64,000 nt of DNA from positions 35,494,804 through 35,558,803 of the forward strand of contig NC_079214.1 of the NCBI RefSeq assembly GCF_029633865.1, given 5' to 3'. Of this stretch, positions 1 through 9,033 are shown piece after piece. This stretch comes from Lampris incognitus. Lineage: Eukaryota; Chordata; Actinopteri; Lampriformes; Lampridae. The notes under the pieces were generated by a model. It did no database searches. It was not told where the DNA came from and worked only from the letters and a program-made list of their open reading frames with translations. A program made the position numbers and the translations under genes. Position 1 is the stretch's first letter; each line of letters begins with the position of its first letter.

Positions 1-24
1 CAATGCTCTTGCATGCATGCACCC

Positions 25-77
25 TCACATCCATCCATCCATCTATTATCCAACTGCTTGTCCTGCTCTCAGGGACG
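25..77 (-). repeat. 3' tail of a dispersed tRNA-like repeat
   Basis: Reverse-orientation copy of the end of the repeat at 133-500: a CCAT run, then 'ttatccaactgcttgtcct' and 'gctctcaggg'. With the next copy it forms an inverted pair. Confidence 0.6.
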
Positions 78-132
78 TGGGGGATTTGCTTTCTTAATTG
101 TACCGAGAAATTGTTGTGCTCATCTGTATGTC

Positions 133-500
133 ATGGGGCAGCACTGTGGTGCAGTGGTTAGTGCGGTCGCCTCACAGCAAAAAGGCCCTGGGTTCGAGCC
201 CTAGGGTAGTCCAACCTTGGTGGATTCATCCCAGGTCATCCTCTGTGTGGAGTTTGCATGTTCTCCCCGTGTTTGCGTGGGTTTCCTCCCACAGTCCAAA
301 GACATGTAAGTCAAGTGAGTTGACTGTACTAAATTGCCCCTAAGTATGAATGTGTGTGTGTCGGCCCTGTGATGGCCTGCCCAGGGTGTCTCCCTGCCTG
401 TCGCCCAATGACTGCTGGAATAGGCTCCAGCATACCTGTGACCCTGAGAGCAGGACAAGCGGTTCAGGTAGTGGATTGATGGATGGATGGATGGATGTGA
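133..500 (+). repeat. tRNA-derived dispersed repeat (SINE-like) ending in a GGAT tract
   Basis: The 5' part looks like a pol III promoter, with box A-like 'tggtgcagtggttag' and box B-like 'gggttcgagccc'. It continues through 'ccacagtccaaagacatg' to a (GGAT)n tail. Reverse or partial copies are at 25-77, 13201-13375 and 41725-41960, which shows a dispersed family. No coding capacity. Confidence 0.7.
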
Positions 501-610
501 TGGGTAACTTCAACCATTGTTGATGAGGACTTGATCCATTGTAGGCACCCTGGCATGCTGTTTTTGACATTTGTGTGTTTATGGACTGTTTTGCATTTTT
601 TGCATTTAAG

Positions 611-1110
611 TCAAGGTAGCCACACCTAAAGGGGGACTGCCCATTGTTCCGACACAAATTATTCTGAAACCCCAATAGACCGAAAAATGTCCCATTGGAC
701 CGGAAAGCCCATTTGTCCAACTGCCTGTTATCCCGAAAACAAAAGCCCACTGCTTCGAAGGCCCATTGTTCCGAAAATAGGCACTCTCCCTGGATTTTTT
801 TGCCCTTAATCTCTTACTGTATTTTGATGTGCAGACGCAAAGATACCATTCACTACTATTTCACGTGAACAGGAGGTGTGAAGTTTAAAGCAATTTGTGA
901 GAATGTCATCTCTACTTCACCAGAAATATCAACTTTCTTGTATTTATCTCTGGCCAGTTCAGATCAATGATTCACAATGGAGAGTGTGTATTTTCAGAGC
1001 AGTGGGCGCTTGTTTTTGGGATAACGGGCTGTCGGACAAATGGGCTTAGGTCCAATGGGACATTTTTTGGACTATTGGGGTTTCAGAATAATGGGCCGTC
1101 GGATATGGCA
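611..1110. mobile_element. Non-autonomous TIR element (MITE-like)
   Basis: Two arms of about 130-150 bp (about 611-780 and 985-1110) are reverse complements of each other, for example 'tctgaaaccccaatag' on the left and 'ctattggggtttcag' on the right. Inside each arm the phrase 'gcccattNNtccga' recurs in degenerate form. No transposase is visible. The superfamily is unknown. Confidence 0.6.
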
Positions 1111-1755
1111 TGGCACCTTACAAAGAGTGATGGCTATGCACTTCTCGGTTGGAACTGGCTCCCTCGGGCATGATATGGCCAGCACCACGAGGGGTCCAAT
1201 TATGCTGCATAACACCAAATGTTAAGCGGGTCATCCTTAAGTTTTGGATCCACAGGACCTCTGTAAAATCATTGCGGACAATGACCTCTCATAAACCCCC
1301 AATATGTGGCTGCTGCCAGATATAAGGAATTTGCCTTTCTGTCATTGCATGCATCACATACCGTTGTCGCCTTTGATTAAACACTATCATGGCTATTGCG
1401 GTGCATGCAATCAAAATCATCGGACCAACACTTATCAAGTCTTCAGAATCAGAATATTTTAATCCTCCCCAAGGGGAAACTGGGTTCTATTACACTCACG
1501 CGCTAATAACTAAAAACTAACAAGATACAAGATAAGAAACAGAAACAAACAGAAATAAAGATAAAATAAGAAATAGAAATAAGAACAAAATACATCAACA
1601 AGCATGGTGCACATAACACCCTATCTATACTGCACTGCCACTGCACACAACAAGCAGCACAAATAAAACCAGAAAGGCAATGACCATTAACCCAGAGTGT
1701 CTGACAGTCTGAGTCTGAGGGAGGAGTTGTAAAGTTTGATGGCCACAGGCAGGAA

Positions 1756-2168
1756 TTAACTCCTGTGGCGCTCTATGGTGCTTTTTGGCAGAATGAGTCT
1801 ATCACTGAAAGTACTCCTGTGCCCAACCAGCATGTCATGGAGTGGGTGGGAGACATTGCCCATGATGGCACATAATTTCAACAGCATCCTCCTCTCAGAA
1901 ACCACCGCCAGAGAATCCAGTTCCACCCCCACAATGTCACCAGCCTTGCGGATCAGTTTACTGAGACTGTTTGCATCTGCTACCCTCAACCTGCTGCCCC
2001 AACAAACAACAGCAAACAGGAGAGCACTGGCCACCACAGACTCATACCACATCCTGAGCATTGTCTGGCAGATGTTGAAGGACCTCAGCCTCCTCAAAAA
2101 GTAGACGGCTCTGCCCCTTCTTGTAGAGGGCATCAGTGTTCTTAGCCCAGTCCAGTTTATTGTCTATA
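1756..2168 (-). pseudogene. L2 LINE reverse transcriptase, C-terminal fragment
   Basis: Minus-strand frame of about 125 residues with the L2 signature 'YFLRRLRSFNICQTMLRMWY' followed by 'SVVASALLFAVVCWG'. This is the thumb/C-terminal region that precedes the L2 3' UTR. It stops at about 1756 and is the continuation of the block at 3369-3690 across the Tc1 insertion. Non-functional without the catalytic half. Confidence 0.8.
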
Positions 2169-2548
2169 TACACTACCGTTCAAAAGTTTGGGATCACCCA
2201 AACAATTTCGTGTTTTCCATGAAAAGTCACACTTATTCACCACCATATGTTGTGAAATGAATAGAAAATAGAGTCAAGACATTGACAAGGTTAGAAATAA
2301 TGATTTGTATTTGAAATAAGATTTTTTTACATCAAACTTTGCTTTCGTCAAAGAATCCTCCATTTGCAGCAATTACAGCATTGCAGACCTTTGGCATTCT
2401 AGCTGTTAATTTGTTGAGGTAATCTGGAGAAATTGCATCCCACGCTTCCAGAAGCAGCTCCCACAAGTTGGATTGGTTGGATGGGCACTTCTTTGAGCAG
2501 ATTGAGTTTCTGGAGCATCACATTTGTGGGGTCAATTAAACGCTCAAA

Positions 2549-2743
2549 ATGGCCAGAAAAAGAGAACTTTCATCTGAAACTCGACAGTCTATTCTTGTTC
2601 TTAGAAATGAAGGCTATTCCATGCGAGAAATTGCTAAGAAATTGAAGATTTCCTACACCGGTGTGTACTACTCCCTTCAGAGGACAGCACAAACAGGCTC
2701 TAACAGGTACTATTTAATGAAGATGCCAGTTGGGGACCTGTGA
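2549..2743 (+). pseudogene. Tc1 transposase N-terminus, left arm
   Basis: Starts MARKRELSSETRQSILVL and continues into an HTH ('MREIAKKLKISYTGVYYSL') typical of Tc1 DNA-binding domains. After about 52 residues the palindrome turns over and the frame reads unrelated sequence to a stop. No catalytic residues. Confidence 0.8.
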
Positions 2744-2987
2744 GGCGTCTGTTTCTCAAACTAGAGACTCTAATGTACTTATCTTCTTGCTCAGTTGTGC
2801 AACGCGGCCTCCCACTTCTTTTTCTACTCTGGTTAGAGCCTGTTTGTGCTGTCCTCTGAAGGGAGTAGTACACACCGGTGTAGGAAATCTTCAATTTCTT
2901 AGCAATTTCTCGCATGGAATAGCCTTCATTTCTAAGAACAAGAATAGACTGTCGAGTTTCAGATGAAAGTTCTCTTTTTCTGGCCAT
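2700..2987 (-). pseudogene. Tc1 transposase N-terminus, right arm
   Basis: Minus-strand copy of the same N-terminus, reaching about 95 residues because it runs on through the central spacer (GRPRCTTEQEDKYI is the GRPR-type linker between the two HTH motifs). It ends as it enters the opposite arm. Truncated before the DDE domain. Confidence 0.8.
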
Positions 2988-3690
2988 TTTGAGCGTTTAA
3001 TTGACCCCACAAATGTGATGCTCCAGAAACTCAATCTGCTCAAAGAAGTGCCCATCCAACCAATCCAACTTGTGGGAGCTGCTTCTGGAAGCGTGGGGTG
3101 CAATTTCTCCAGATTACCTCAACAAATTAACAGCTAGAATGCCAAAGGTCTGCAATGCTGTAATTGCTGCAAATGGAGGATTCTTTGACGAAAGCAAAGT
3201 TTGATGTAAAAAAAATCTTATTTCAAATACAAATCATTATTTCTAACCTTGTCAATGTCTTGACTCTATTTTCTATTCATTTCACAACATATGGTGGTGA
3301 ATAAGTGTGACTTTTCATGGAAAACACAAAATTGTTTGGGTGATCCCAAACTTTTGAACGGTAGTGTACACCCCCAGGTACTTGTAGTATTTCACAGTGT
3401 CCACACTGACCCCCCTGGATGGAGACAAGGGTCACTGGTGTCATTTCCCTCTTTAGATCAACAACCAGCTCCTTTGTCTTAGTCACGTTGAGCTGCTGTG
3501 ACAAAGTTTCCCACCACCGCCCTGTACTCAGCCTCCTCGCCATTACTGATACATCCGACTATAGAAGAGTCATCAGACAACTTCTGAAGATGGCAGGACT
3601 GTGTGGTAGTTGAAGTCTAAGGTGTAGAGGGTGAAAAGGAAGGGAGACAGGATTGTCTCCTGCGGAGTCCCAGTGTTGCTAGGCTATCAC

Positions 3691-4189
3691 GAGAGGTGAA
3701 AACCCAGCTTTAATCGAATAACATCACTCGGTGGAAACACATACCATTCATAATTGTGTTTAGTTGACTTAAAAAAAAAATCGCTTCTATTTTTTGCAAA
3801 ACTCTTAACAGAACCGCGTAGTCAGTCCTTTCTTTGAGGCATGTGCAACCCCCCCCCCCACATTAAAAAAATAAGTAATCTACTCCGAAAGCCATAGCAT
3901 AGTTCGCAAAGTGCCTTAATACAACTCGGACCTCGAGGATTCTAGTGCCGCCCTTAACACAATCTAATTCAGGAAAAACATATTTGATGAACACAGCTTC
4001 TAATTGAAAACACTGCATATTAAATACGCCGCTTATTTACACAAGGTCATTCCATCGTTAACATCACAAGGCAAGATGCTAATGAAAAATCTGACAAGTT
4101 ACAACTGTAACAACATATACTCCACTTAACACCCACATAGACCAGTGGTCACTGAAATCTGTCCTAGCTACATTTTGCTGTTTATCACA
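3691..4189. other. Unassigned sequence
   Basis: AT-rich sequence with a C9 homopolymer at about 3849. No ORF, repeat or RNA feature was recognised. Confidence 0.5.
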
Positions 4190-4501
4190 TAAAGTTGAAT
4201 CGGTTCATCTGGACACAACATTTAGTGGGAGAAACGTTTCATCACTCATCCAAGTGACTGCAGGTATCCCCCAACCCTATAAACAGCAGTTGCATACTGA
4301 CCGAAACCAGTGATTGGTTGTTATGTGTACTATTCACAGAAGGCTAGAGAATAGTTGCAATCACAGCATTGTAAGTGGAGACAGATGTACTCTTAGACCC
4401 CCTCCCCCCAGTTTAGGTGTGATCATTCCCTCTTCACATACATGGCCTCTTTGGCTCCCCATTCAAACCAGCGTTCCTCCCTATCAACGTTGTGCACATC
4501 C

Positions 4502-4726
4502 TCATCCTTGAAAGTGGCCACTGGCCTGTAGATGGGTGTAGACTGCGGAGTCCTGGCCTGACACATTAGCTTTTCTGTGCTGTGCCATCCTCTTCGCCAG
4601 TGTCTGTTTAGTTTCCCTGATGTACAAGTCCCAGCAATCCTCTAGGCACTTAACAGCATACACTATATTGCTCCGTTTGTGCCGGAGGACCCAATCCTCG
4701 GGGTGGGTCAATTTTTGGTACAGCAT
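4502..4726 (-). pseudogene. GIY-YIG endonuclease fragment of a Penelope-like element
   Basis: About 74 residues including 'NIVYAVKCLEDCWDLYIRET' and 'KQTLAKRMAQHRKAN'. This matches the C-terminal GIY-YIG domain of vertebrate Penelope elements, where the Y..Y spacing and the R of AKRMAQH are conserved. The glycine usual before ET is R here. No RT upstream in frame. Confidence 0.7.
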
Positions 4727-4894
4727 TTTCTGGGGTTTGAAAGTAACCGAGATACGGTGTTTGGAAAATGGGCGACACTCCTGCTACATACGGAATCACC
4801 ACTGGTTTACACTTAGGCAGCTGTTCTTCTCTCTTCGATCAGCTGGTGCACTGTTCGAGCGTCTTCCTGGCTTTGACAAACAAACGCCCATTTA

Positions 4895-5363
4895 AAATGA
4901 CCACACTTTTTGCTTTTTTGTGGCTTTCCCCCTTTTTTTCTCCCTGATTTTACTTGGCGAAGTACCCTATTTTCCGAGCCATCCCTGTCGCTGCTCCATC
5001 CCCTCTGCTGATCAGGGGAGGGCTACAGATTACCACATGCCTCCTCCAATACATGTGGAGTTGACAACTGCTTCTTTTCACCCGACAGTGAGGAGTTTCG
5101 CCAGGGGGATGTAGCGCTTGGGAGGACCACGCTATTCTCCCCAGTTCTACCTCACCCCCGAACATGTGCCCCGACCAACCAGAGGAAGCACTAGCGCAGC
5201 GACTAGGACATATACCCACATCCGGCTTCCCACCTGCGGACATGGCTAATTGTGTCTGTAGGGACACCTGACCAAGCCTGAGGTAACACGAGGATTTGAA
5301 CCAGCAATCCCCGTGTTGGTAGGCAATGGAATAGACCGCTAAACTACCCGGATGCCCTAGGAT
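4895..5363 (-). repeat. tRNA-derived SINE, family A
   Basis: The minus strand begins 'gcatccgggtagtttagcgg', with box B 'ggttcaaatcc' about 50 bp on. It continues through 'gacacaattggccgtgtc'-like text (here degenerate) and ends in a 'gggaaaaa' tail. The same family recurs at 33998-34440, 55033-55715, 58626-59084 and 61698-62132. Confidence 0.8.
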
Positions 5364-5601
5364 AACCACACTTAACCAGCCGCTGTGTCAGTGGGTATGT
5401 TGTCAGCTTGGTGGTACAGCATCCTGATGACTCTCAGCACTGTCACTATCTTACAATGCTGTGATTACAACTATTCCCCCAATCTTGTGGATAGTACATA
5501 TGGCCATTGAAACTGTAGTTAATGGTTACGCCAGTTTGCATATGAAACGAATCATTAGTTTTGGTCGGTATGCAACTGTGCTGTTAAGGTTGGGGGATAC
5601 C

Positions 5602-5641
5602 CCAAGTGACCTCTTCAGTTGAGACTGAAGAGGTCACTTGG
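5602..5641. other. Perfect 18-bp hairpin in Penelope terminal sequence
   Basis: 'ccaagtgacctcttcagt', loop 'tgag', then the exact reverse complement. It lies just upstream of the conserved 'gggtgatgaaacatttctc' motif of the terminal repeat. Confidence 0.8.
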
Positions 5642-5883
5642 ATGGGTGATGAAACATTTCTCACACTTAACGTTGTGTCGAGATGAACTGATTTAACTTT
5701 CTGCGATTTCCTTACCTGGATTATTGAGCATGCATAAAGACATTTTGCCGTTTAGTAATTCCTTAACAGTGGATTGGCAGGAGGGAACATATACATTACG
5801 TCTGTGGACCAGCAAGCACAAGAATAGCCAAGGAAAAGCCCATGAGCCTGTAGTAAATCTGATATTAGTACCCCATTGGAGAC

Positions 5884-5958
5884 ATGGTACCGATGGAAAC
5901 TATAAAATCCGCTGTGGCGACCCCTGAAAAAAGGGAAAAAGCCGGAAGAAGAAAAAGA
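5884..5958 (+). mobile_element. 75-bp 5'-truncated RTE retrocopy with 17-bp TSD
   Basis: The sequence 'aaatccgctgtggcgacccc' followed by an A/G-rich tail matches the 3' end of the RTE at 24060-24099. It is bounded by an exact 17-bp direct repeat (agtaccccattggagac) at 5867-5883 and 5959-5975. Confidence 0.85.
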
Positions 5959-6520
5959 AGTACCCCATTGGAGACTAAATGGATGTATATGTGTGTAATT
6001 GTGTGTTTGCTTATGTGTGTGTTTTTTGCAGGTGGCAGGCATAGGGAATGGCCACTGTAGAAAGCTCATTAGGCAGTATTGTGGACAGGCTTTTTCCTGG
6101 GATGAGCTCTCTTTACCTTTATTCTCCATTTCTTCTTCTGCTTCTTGCTCTCCCGTTCCCTTCCCCCTTCAATCAATATCTCCATTATACCCCCCTTTAA
6201 TTCTCCCTTCAACCCCAACCCCACCCTCCACCCCTCTTCTTGCTCTCTTTGACAGGCCATCTACCTCTCTTCCCTTCTGCTTGCTGCGACGCTTCTTGGG
6301 ACTGCAATGGCAGAGCCTGCAATTATGAGTAGGTGCTGTGACAGGGAAAAAGGATAGCTGAAGAGGATTTCTCAAACTGCACAGACCTGAGGAATCAGAT
6401 CTAGAAGAGAGAGGCAGAGTATCTGGTGCTAAGAAGGCTAACTATAGTATACTATGTACCATGTATTTTTGAATTTCAGTGCTTTAGAAGGCTGTATACT
6501 TGTTCTGTTATTGCTACTCC

Positions 6521-6682
6521 GTAGTGCTATATTTACATATTGCCCTCTGACCTCGCCTCTGGCGACGCTAGGCTCTGAAATTCACCGCTCATGCGACAGC
6601 ATCCCCTAAGCCCCGCCCACAACTGCACTTGACATGCGTCACCACATCACTCATCAGTTCGACTAGAGCCTCCTTCAGGGAA
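6521..6682. repeat. DIRS left inverted terminal repeat
   Basis: Reverse complement of 12280-12440, for example 'gtcaccacatcactcatcag' here and its complement near 12325. Contains the outer 'gtagtgctatatttacatat'. Confidence 0.85.
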
Positions 6683-6781
6683 AGACGTGTCACGCTGAGC
6701 TCTGTTGCGGGTTTTTTCTTCATTGCTAGCTAGCTTAGTTATTTTCTCTATTTTGACAATAGTGCGGTTTTCTCCGTCACT

Positions 6782-8278
6782 ATGGCTGGTGTTAACGTCG
6801 ACGCCGATGTTCTTTTCACCGAGTTTTATAGTTGTTGCCACAGGAAGAAGGACGCTGGCGATTTCCATCCTTTTTGCAGCGACCATCCTAGCATGGCTCA
6901 TGTTCGGGAGACTGCAGCTAGCCTAGAGGCGCCACCATGCATGGTGTGCGGTTCATGGCCGCTCAGTCGACGGACGAGCTGGGTTTCACACGCCTTTTCC
7001 ACTCAGGTTGGTGCCGGTGTGATCGAGATCCCTCCCCGGCCGGGCTCGTTGGTTTCTGCTGTGCTACCTGGGAGCCAGGACCACATGTGCCCACCGGTGG
7101 TTCCGCAGGCTGCTACTCAAGATGGCGGATCTTGCTCCTACCAAGTCCCTGAGGAAGGGTCACAGGAGGAGGCAAAGTTTGACGACTTTTTCCCTTTTTT
7201 CCTTGAGAGGGCCTTGGCTTCGACGGGGACCACAAGGGTTGCCCCAATCCATGCCTCGGTGACGCCCGGAATGGATCAGGCGTTCTCTGCCTCGGTGGAG
7301 GTGCGCAAAGACCCGAAGCACATTCCGCCCTTCCCCCCCATCACGGAGTCCATCAAAGCCACATGGCCGGAACTAGAGAAGGTGCGCTCCACTGTTAAAG
7401 TGAACACCAAGAGCCACCTGACGGTTGCCGGCTGGTCTCCTGCTTCTATGCCGCCCCCCACTGTGGAGAAATTTCTTTTTCCCCGGCTCTACCCTGGTAA
7501 GCTACGCGAACCGGAGAGCAAGGAGGCGGCGATGAAGATCAAACATCCCTCGCCAGACATAGCGTCCATGGATGACCACGCGCGCCAAATCTGGTTCGGT
7601 GTTCTCCGCTCCGCAGCGGCCATCTCCACAGCTGGTCTGGCAGCTGGTCATCTGGTGCGGGCGGTGGACAGTGAGAGCCAGGGGGATGACGACACCGATG
7701 CCTCACGCCTGGACAAGGCTTGGAGGGCTTCTCAGATCATCGGCACGTTCCTCCGTGATGCCGCGGTGAACCTGGGTGCGGCTCGGTCCTCCTCAGTCCT
7801 GCTGAGGCGCGAGTTCTGGACGAAGGACTGTAGCTTGGAGGACGGGGTCGTTAAGATGATCCGCAAGCTCCCCATCAACACGGACAGCCTTTTCGGTGTG
7901 GATGAGCCAGCACTGGAAAAGATCCGTCACGACCTGGCCAATGCGGAGCTGCTGGCTAAGACCTTCAAAGAGAAGGGTTCCGCGCAGCCTCCGGCACGCG
8001 CTCAAGGCTCTCCGAAGCCCCAGCCGCAGGGGGGGCGAGGTCGAGCCTCGAAGCGCCGCAAGAACTACGACAAGAGCCAGTCGGCTGGCCCCGCGCCAGC
8101 CCCTGGGGCTCACAGTCAGTCCCACCACGCTGGCGGAGGCGGCGCGGGTGGTCGGGAGATCCGTGCCGCCGCTGACGGTGCGCGACAGACCCCCACACCC
8201 CCTGTTCGAACATTGCAGGTATTGATGTTATGGCCACTGATGGCAAGGTTTTACCATGCAATGAGGGGAACATGTTGA
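6782..8278 (+). CDS. DIRS gag-like protein
   Basis: Open frame of 498 codons starting about 100 bp inside the left ITR. The N-terminus is Cys/His rich (FYSCCHRKKDAGDFHPFC, then CMVCGSW), resembling a zinc-binding module of fish DIRS ORF1. The middle is acidic/helical. The C-terminus (about residues 400-480) is basic and rich in Gly, Ser, Pro and Gln, which suits nucleic-acid binding. Uninterrupted in this copy. GC content is far above the flanking AT-rich DNA. ORF1 function in DIRS elements is inferred to be Gag-like; no catalytic motif is seen. Confidence 0.75.
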   Translation: MAGVNVDADVLFTEFYSCCHRKKDAGDFHPFCSDHPSMAHVRETAASLEAPPCMVCGSWPLSRRTSWVSHAFSTQVGAGVIEIPPRPGSLVSAVLPGSQDHMCPPVVPQAATQDGGSCSYQVPEEGSQEEAKFDDFFPFFLERALASTGTTRVAPIHASVTPGMDQAFSASVEVRKDPKHIPPFPPITESIKATWPELEKVRSTVKVNTKSHLTVAGWSPASMPPPTVEKFLFPRLYPGKLREPESKEAAMKIKHPSPDIASMDDHARQIWFGVLRSAAAISTAGLAAGHLVRAVDSESQGDDDTDASRLDKAWRASQIIGTFLRDAAVNLGAARSSSVLLRREFWTKDCSLEDGVVKMIRKLPINTDSLFGVDEPALEKIRHDLANAELLAKTFKEKGSAQPPARAQGSPKPQPQGGRGRASKRRKNYDKSQSAGPAPAPGAHSQSHHAGGGGAGGREIRAAADGARQTPTPPVRTLQVLMLWPLMARFYHAMRGTC

Positions 8279-9033
8279 TGAATAAAGATTTCAGTTCTGC
8301 ATTTTATCCTTCGTGTTCCTCGTCTGTAGATTATTCTACGGTGGGTGGTCTGTCATATAATGTTGGTGATGTCGATGCTACTTTTATTCCACACGCACAT
8401 GGCGCAGTGAGTAATGTTGTGTCACATGCCACCGGACTCTGCAAGCAAGTCAGAAGAAACGAAGATGTTCGAGATATGGCAACGGGTTCACTAGCTTCAC
8501 AGGGTGTAGGCTATGTGAATTATACCGCTGAGATCAGTTCTGTTTCGAACCGTACACAAGGTTATGGGTTGTTGAACTCTGTATCTATGCCTGTCTCGGA
8601 TAATCATGAGCTGTCAGATGGGAATGAAATTAGTTCATCCCATCAGACAGGCGTCCAGAGTTACGCGCTGGGTTTTCCCGTGCGTAAAGCAGGGTTACCG
8701 GAGCATATGACTCACTGTTTGTGGCCAGTCGGAGAGGGTGCTGGGCGCGCACATGCTGATGCTGATTTTTCCGCGCTCCCACCTTCTGTTGGGCAAAATC
8801 CTGCACATATTCGCTCCCCATATGGGACGCGGTCCGCCGTGGGAGCCTCTCGACACTTCCGTGGAGAGCTCGGAGGTTGGACCGGAATGACAGCGACACA
8901 GCCTATTTCTCGACAGCCAGACACAACGCGTCACGCGCCCTCTGTCTCCCCATTACGCACGCTGGCAGGCGCTGCCGGGGGTACCAGAGTGGATCCTCTG
9001 GACGGTCAGGCATGGGCACGAGATTCGGTTTGA
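8230..9033 (+). CDS. Uncharacterised DIRS ORF between gag and RT
   Basis: Frame of 267 codons in a different phase from gag, overlapping the gag stop by about 49 bp. No recognised domain. Serine-rich and hydrophilic. It ends within the region where the RT frame is already open (from 8891), so it may be the N-terminal part of the RT polyprotein reached by frameshifting, or a frame-shifted remnant. Whether it is translated cannot be judged from sequence. Confidence 0.45.
   Translation: MATDGKVLPCNEGNMLMNKDFSSAFYPSCSSSVDYSTVGGLSYNVGDVDATFIPHAHGAVSNVVSHATGLCKQVRRNEDVRDMATGSLASQGVGYVNYTAEISSVSNRTQGYGLLNSVSMPVSDNHELSDGNEISSSHQTGVQSYALGFPVRKAGLPEHMTHCLWPVGEGAGRAHADADFSALPPSVGQNPAHIRSPYGTRSAVGASRHFRGELGGWTGMTATQPISRQPDTTRHAPSVSPLRTLAGAAGGTRVDPLDGQAWARDSV

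Larger units (their letters stand above)
2171..3366. mobile_element. Palindromic Tc1/mariner element
   Basis: The element starts 'cactaccgttcaaaagtttg', ends with the reverse complement, and is flanked by TA on both sides (2169-2170 and 3367-3368). Unlike a normal Tc1 with short TIRs, the two arms (about 2171-2702 and 2835-3366) are nearly identical inverted copies of about 530 bp, each with the 5' UTR and the transposase start. They are separated by about 130 bp of further transposase coding sequence. Only a few mismatches were seen between arms. The DDE catalytic domain is missing, so it is non-autonomous. Confidence 0.85.
1441..3690 (-). mobile_element. L2-clade LINE, 5'-truncated and split by a Tc1 palindrome
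   Basis: The minus strand reads the C-terminal part of an L2-type reverse transcriptase in two blocks (3369-3690 and 1756-2168), followed by a 3' UTR to about 1441. The blocks are separated exactly by the Tc1 element at 2171-3366, which sits at a TA within the coding sequence. The 5' half of the LINE is absent. L2 assignment rests on the characteristic protein text of the 3' block. Confidence 0.8.
4190..5705 (-). mobile_element. Penelope-like element remnants (two terminal pieces)
   Basis: 4190-4880 on the minus strand carries a GIY-YIG endonuclease fragment followed by a terminal sequence with 'gatgagtgatgaaacgtttc'. 5455-5700 carries the same terminal sequence in the opposite orientation. 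A SINE (4895-5363) lies between. A third terminal copy is at 57315-57545. The GIY-YIG plus RT architecture is known for Penelope-like elements. The RT part is missing here. Confidence 0.65.

Noticed and set aside
4215-4262. Hammerhead ribozyme in the Penelope terminal sequence (gatgagtgatgaaac)
   Set aside because: The GAAAC half is present, but the core reads UUGGAUGA instead of CUGAUGA and stem I is unclear, so it was not annotated.
4950-5369. 139-codon minus ORF and similar ORFs at 34160, 55036 and 61733
   Set aside because: They are chance frames through family A SINE copies.
5999-6328. Possible exon (open frame after 'tttttgcag')
   Set aside because: No homology recognised, low-complexity Ser/Pro-rich translation, and no fit to EFL1.
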